NCBI GenBank assembly: GCA_023380915.1
Contig: JAMCSM010000065.1
Location: 1-9,196 of the forward strand
Source of the DNA: Actinomycetota bacterium
GTDB lineage: Bacteria > Actinomycetota > Humimicrobiia > Humimicrobiales > Humimicrobiaceae
Direction of reading: 5' to 3'
Length of the DNA: 9,196 nucleotides
Position 1 is the first letter of the stretch, and every line of letters starts with the position of its first letter. The translations under genes and the position numbers were made by a program. This document shows positions 7,528-9,196 of this stretch, one piece after another. The notes beneath the pieces were generated by a model, which made no database searches, was not told the origin of the DNA, and saw only the letters and a list, made by a program, of their open reading frames with translations.

Positions 7528-7703
7528 TAGACTATTAATGGTGTTGAAGCCTGTTTATCCTATTAAAAAATTAATATTTAGAGCTTATAAAAATTCACAG
7601 TTAAATTAACCCATTTAGCAGTTTTGTGGTTTTTCAATATTCTATCAATAAAATATATCCTTCCAAAGCCTTCCTTTTCAAAAGGACCTATTTTCACTGA
7701 ATC

Positions 7704-8735
7704 CTAACTACAATTAACCATTACTTTAATTTCTAACCCCTTTTTTAAGCTCTCAATCCCCTCATTCATATCTTTAAGATTCAGCCTTCTGGTAATAAGT
7801 GAGTTGGTGTCAACTATTTTTTCCTGAAGGAGTTTAAAAGCTGTGCTGAAAGGATTTATGTAATTATAAATCCAATTTCCTATAACCTGCAGTCCCCGGG
7901 TAGTTATATCATACTGTTTTATTGTTTGTACTGCCTGTGAATTTACACCAAAAAGTAAAACTTTCCCACCTTTTCTTGCAAGTTTAATACAATCAGGCAG
8001 AGATACTCCATACCCTACATCAATTGCAGCATCCACACCGTATGGTTCTTTTGAAAGAATATCGCCCGTAATTTCATCTATTGGAGTTACGGAAGCGTTA
8101 TAAGATAAATCACCGCCAATTGTTTTTGCATAATTTGCCCTAAATTCTCTTATCTCAACAGAGTATATTTTACTAGCCCCTGATTTTCTCAGCATTTGTA
8201 TAAAGAGACATCCAATAGGACCAGCTCCAAATATAACTGCTGATTGACCAATTGAAAAATTCAATTTCCAAAATCCATTTATCATTGTAGCTATAACTTC
8301 TGCGAATGCACCTTCTTCAAAGCTAATATCATCAGGCATTTTAATTAATGACTTTTCAGGCACAACACTGTACTCTGCAAAACCTCCATCCTGCATAATA
8401 CCTATCGAAGATTGATTCTGACAATATTCCGGCAAATTATGCTGGCAGTAGTAACAATAACCGCAATTGTAGTTGGCATCTATTACTACCCTATCCCCCG
8501 GCTTAATATACTTAACATTTGATCCAATTTCCTCAACCTGACCACAATATTCATGACCCAATATATTGCCGAATCTCCCAGGATGTTGCTGCGGAACACT
8601 TAAAATCTTTAAATCAGTACCACAAATACTTGCCATCTTGTTTTTTAGTAAAATATTATTTTTCTCATCAATCTTTGGTTTTGAGACCTCCCGCACTTCA
8701 AATTTACCATTTCCTAAAAATACTCCCGCTAACAT
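7704..8735 (-). CDS. Zinc-dependent MDR alcohol/polyol dehydrogenase (343 aa)
   Basis: This is a complete medium-chain dehydrogenase. Catalytic zinc ligands are C38 (SICGTD), H61/E62 (LGHEY) and E146 (FAEVIA). The structural zinc cysteines C91, C94, C97 and C105 have classical spacing (CGYCYYC, then LPEYC). The Rossmann loop is GAGPIG at 170-175, and E194 at the end of beta-2 (SVEIRE) suggests NAD(H). The start at 8735 has GGAGG four bases upstream. A promoter-like pair at 8765-8793 would give it its own short transcript, and 332 bp with another promoter separate it from the aminotransferase, so it is probably a separate unit under related control. It ends in TAG with a normal MDR C-terminus. 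The sequence resembles sorbitol or threonine dehydrogenase-like enzymes; no specific substrate is assigned. Confidence 0.93.
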   Translation of the reverse strand: MLAGVFLGNGKFEVREVSKPKIDEKNNILLKNKMASICGTDLKILSVPQQHPGRFGNILGHEYCGQVEEIGSNVKYIKPGDRVVIDANYNCGYCYYCQHNLPEYCQNQSSIGIMQDGGFAEYSVVPEKSLIKMPDDISFEEGAFAEVIATMINGFWKLNFSIGQSAVIFGAGPIGCLFIQMLRKSGASKIYSVEIREFRANYAKTIGGDLSYNASVTPIDEITGDILSKEPYGVDAAIDVGYGVSLPDCIKLARKGGKVLLFGVNSQAVQTIKQYDITTRGLQVIGNWIYNYINPFSTAFKLLQEKIVDTNSLITRRLNLKDMNEGIESLKKGLEIKVMVNCS

Positions 8736-8764
8736 TTTTCCTCCAATTTTATTTTTATTTAGAC

Positions 8765-8793
8765 TTTATAGTTAAACATTATTTTATTTTCAA
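8765..8793 (-). promoter_or_regulatory. Predicted sigma-A promoter for the 7704-8735 dehydrogenase
   Basis: On the minus strand TTGAAA (8793-8788) and TATAAA (8770-8765) are separated by exactly 17 bases; each hexamer matches the consensus at five of six positions. Transcription would begin near 8758, about 22 nt before the ATG at 8735, leaving room for the GGAGG site. The surrounding AT-rich sequence raises the chance of a coincidental match. Confidence 0.5.
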
Positions 8794-8837
8794 TCTTATC
8801 TATCATTAAAACTATTTTTATTTTCTTAATATAAGAC

Positions 8838-9191
8838 TTAATATTCTATATAATTATTTTCCTTGCTTGATTTCATTATCATATGTATTAATTTCATTCC
8901 AGTTAAGGACTCATACATAGAAACCAATGCACATTTATCCCCTTGTTCATACTTAACAAGAGCTTCATAAAAACCTGGCTCAAGACCTCCCCCCGGGTGC
9001 CCAACCAATTTAATTTCCATTATTTCCTTTTTTCCATCCTCTTTTTCATAATTTACTTCTATTTTGTCCCATATATTTGTTAAAAATGCTGGTACTACCA
9101 AAGTTCCTTTTGTACCTATCACATACCATCTTGGAATTGCAATCCTGCAATTATTACTGGCTTCTATCTGGCAAATTAAATCATTATCAAA
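8838..9191 (-). CDS. C-terminal part of a Gfo/Idh/MocA-family oxidoreductase, broken or cut at its 5' side by an in-frame TAG
   Basis: The 118 codons from 9191 down to the TAA at 8838 encode the end of the C-terminal beta-sheet domain of a Gfo/Idh/MocA dehydrogenase. Family-like segments are the strand QIEASNN, then RWYVIGTKGTLVV, and a final helical stretch with FYEALVKYEQG and ESLTGMKLIHMIMKSS. The Rossmann domain and catalytic residues would lie beyond the window. Directly before this segment, at 9192-9194, the frame has TAG, and only two further bases are visible. The first usable start codon after it is GTG at 9122, inside the conserved strand and without a good ribosome site, so an independent 94-residue protein is unlikely. 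A nonsense mutation, a sequencing error or amber readthrough are the alternatives. It lies 102 bp upstream of the MDR gene. Confidence 0.7.
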   Translation of the reverse strand, partial: FDNDLICQIEASNNCRIAIPRWYVIGTKGTLVVPAFLTNIWDKIEVNYEKEDGKKEIMEIKLVGHPGGGLEPGFYEALVKYEQGDKCALVSMYESLTGMKLIHMIMKSSKENNYIEY

Positions 9192-9196
9192 CTAAT

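Larger units (their letters stand above)
7372..7703. other. 332-bp intergenic region between the 7704-8735 dehydrogenase and the six-gene run
   Basis: No gene is supported here. The part near 7499-7527 holds a predicted promoter reading toward the aminotransferase, overlapped by the inverted repeat at 7493-7517. The part near 7372-7470 is a very AT-rich stretch that would form a leader of about 120 nt. Just after the dehydrogenase stop codon, 7672-7686 is a 15-bp palindrome (TCCTTTTCAAAAGGA) without a T-run, so it is not a convincing terminator. The dehydrogenase frame happens to stay open for 42 codons beyond its TAG, but this tail has no recognisable domain. Confidence 0.7.

Noticed and set aside
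7560..7575. TATTAA/TTAATA stem with an A4 loop as a terminator
   Set aside because: The stem is six A-T pairs only and would be unstable; such repeats are common in this AT-rich gap.
7672..7686. Palindrome TCCTTTTCAAAAGGA after the 7704-8735 gene as a terminator
   Set aside because: The loop would be very short and no T-run follows on the coding strand, so it does not fit an intrinsic terminator.
4796..9194. Amber (TAG) reassigned as a sense codon, since TAG ends the M24 and 7704-8735 genes and interrupts the edge Gfo/Idh gene
   Set aside because: The M24 and MDR proteins end at natural family C-termini at their TAG codons, and the sequence after the MDR TAG has no recognisable homology. 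One internal TAG at a window edge is better explained by mutation or error.

Overview
This is AT-rich bacterial DNA (by eye roughly one third G+C, not counted). All eight genes lie on the minus strand, so they read from high to low coordinates. ATG or GTG starts preceded by GAGG/GGAG-type Shine-Dalgarno sites and promoter-like -35/-10 pairs point to a bacterium. The composition and the mix of sugar and cyclitol dehydrogenases would fit an anaerobic low-GC lineage (Clostridia, Thermotogota or Atribacterota, for example). That is a guess, because the window holds no rRNA, tRNA or other marker gene.

Layout in the direction of transcription. At the right edge is the C-terminal third of a Gfo/Idh/MocA oxidoreductase (8838-9191), cut off on its 5' side by an in-frame TAG two bases from the window end. 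Next comes a zinc MDR dehydrogenase (7704-8735) with its own promoter-like sequence. A 332-bp gap follows, holding an extended -10 promoter overlapped by a 25-bp inverted repeat that looks like an operator. From this point six genes run in one direction with gaps of 123 bp or less: a DegT/StrS-family PLP aminotransferase (6034-7371), an M24-fold hydrolase (4796-5962), an M81/MlrC-type metallohydrolase (3290-4792), a Gfo/Idh/MocA dehydrogenase (2189-3208), a zinc MDR dehydrogenase with a GTG start (1094-2140), and a further zinc MDR dehydrogenase whose last residues run off the left edge (2-970).

How the genes may work together (inference). The set combines polyol or cyclitol oxidation (three zinc MDR enzymes and two Gfo/Idh/MocA enzymes), a PLP aminotransferase of the type that acts on keto-sugars and inososes, and two metal-dependent C-N bond hydrolases from families that also include enzymes acting on small molecules. 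The dehydrogenase plus StsC-like aminotransferase combination resembles the toolkit of aminocyclitol pathways (2-deoxystreptamine, streptidine). The two hydrolases suggest that an amide- or peptide-linked amino-sugar or aminocyclitol is taken apart. All products look cytosolic; no transporter, kinase, aldolase or regulator is present, so the pathway is incomplete here. I know of no described system with this exact gene order, but I could not search for one.

No RNA genes, CRISPR arrays, insertion sequences, attachment sites or convincing terminators were found.
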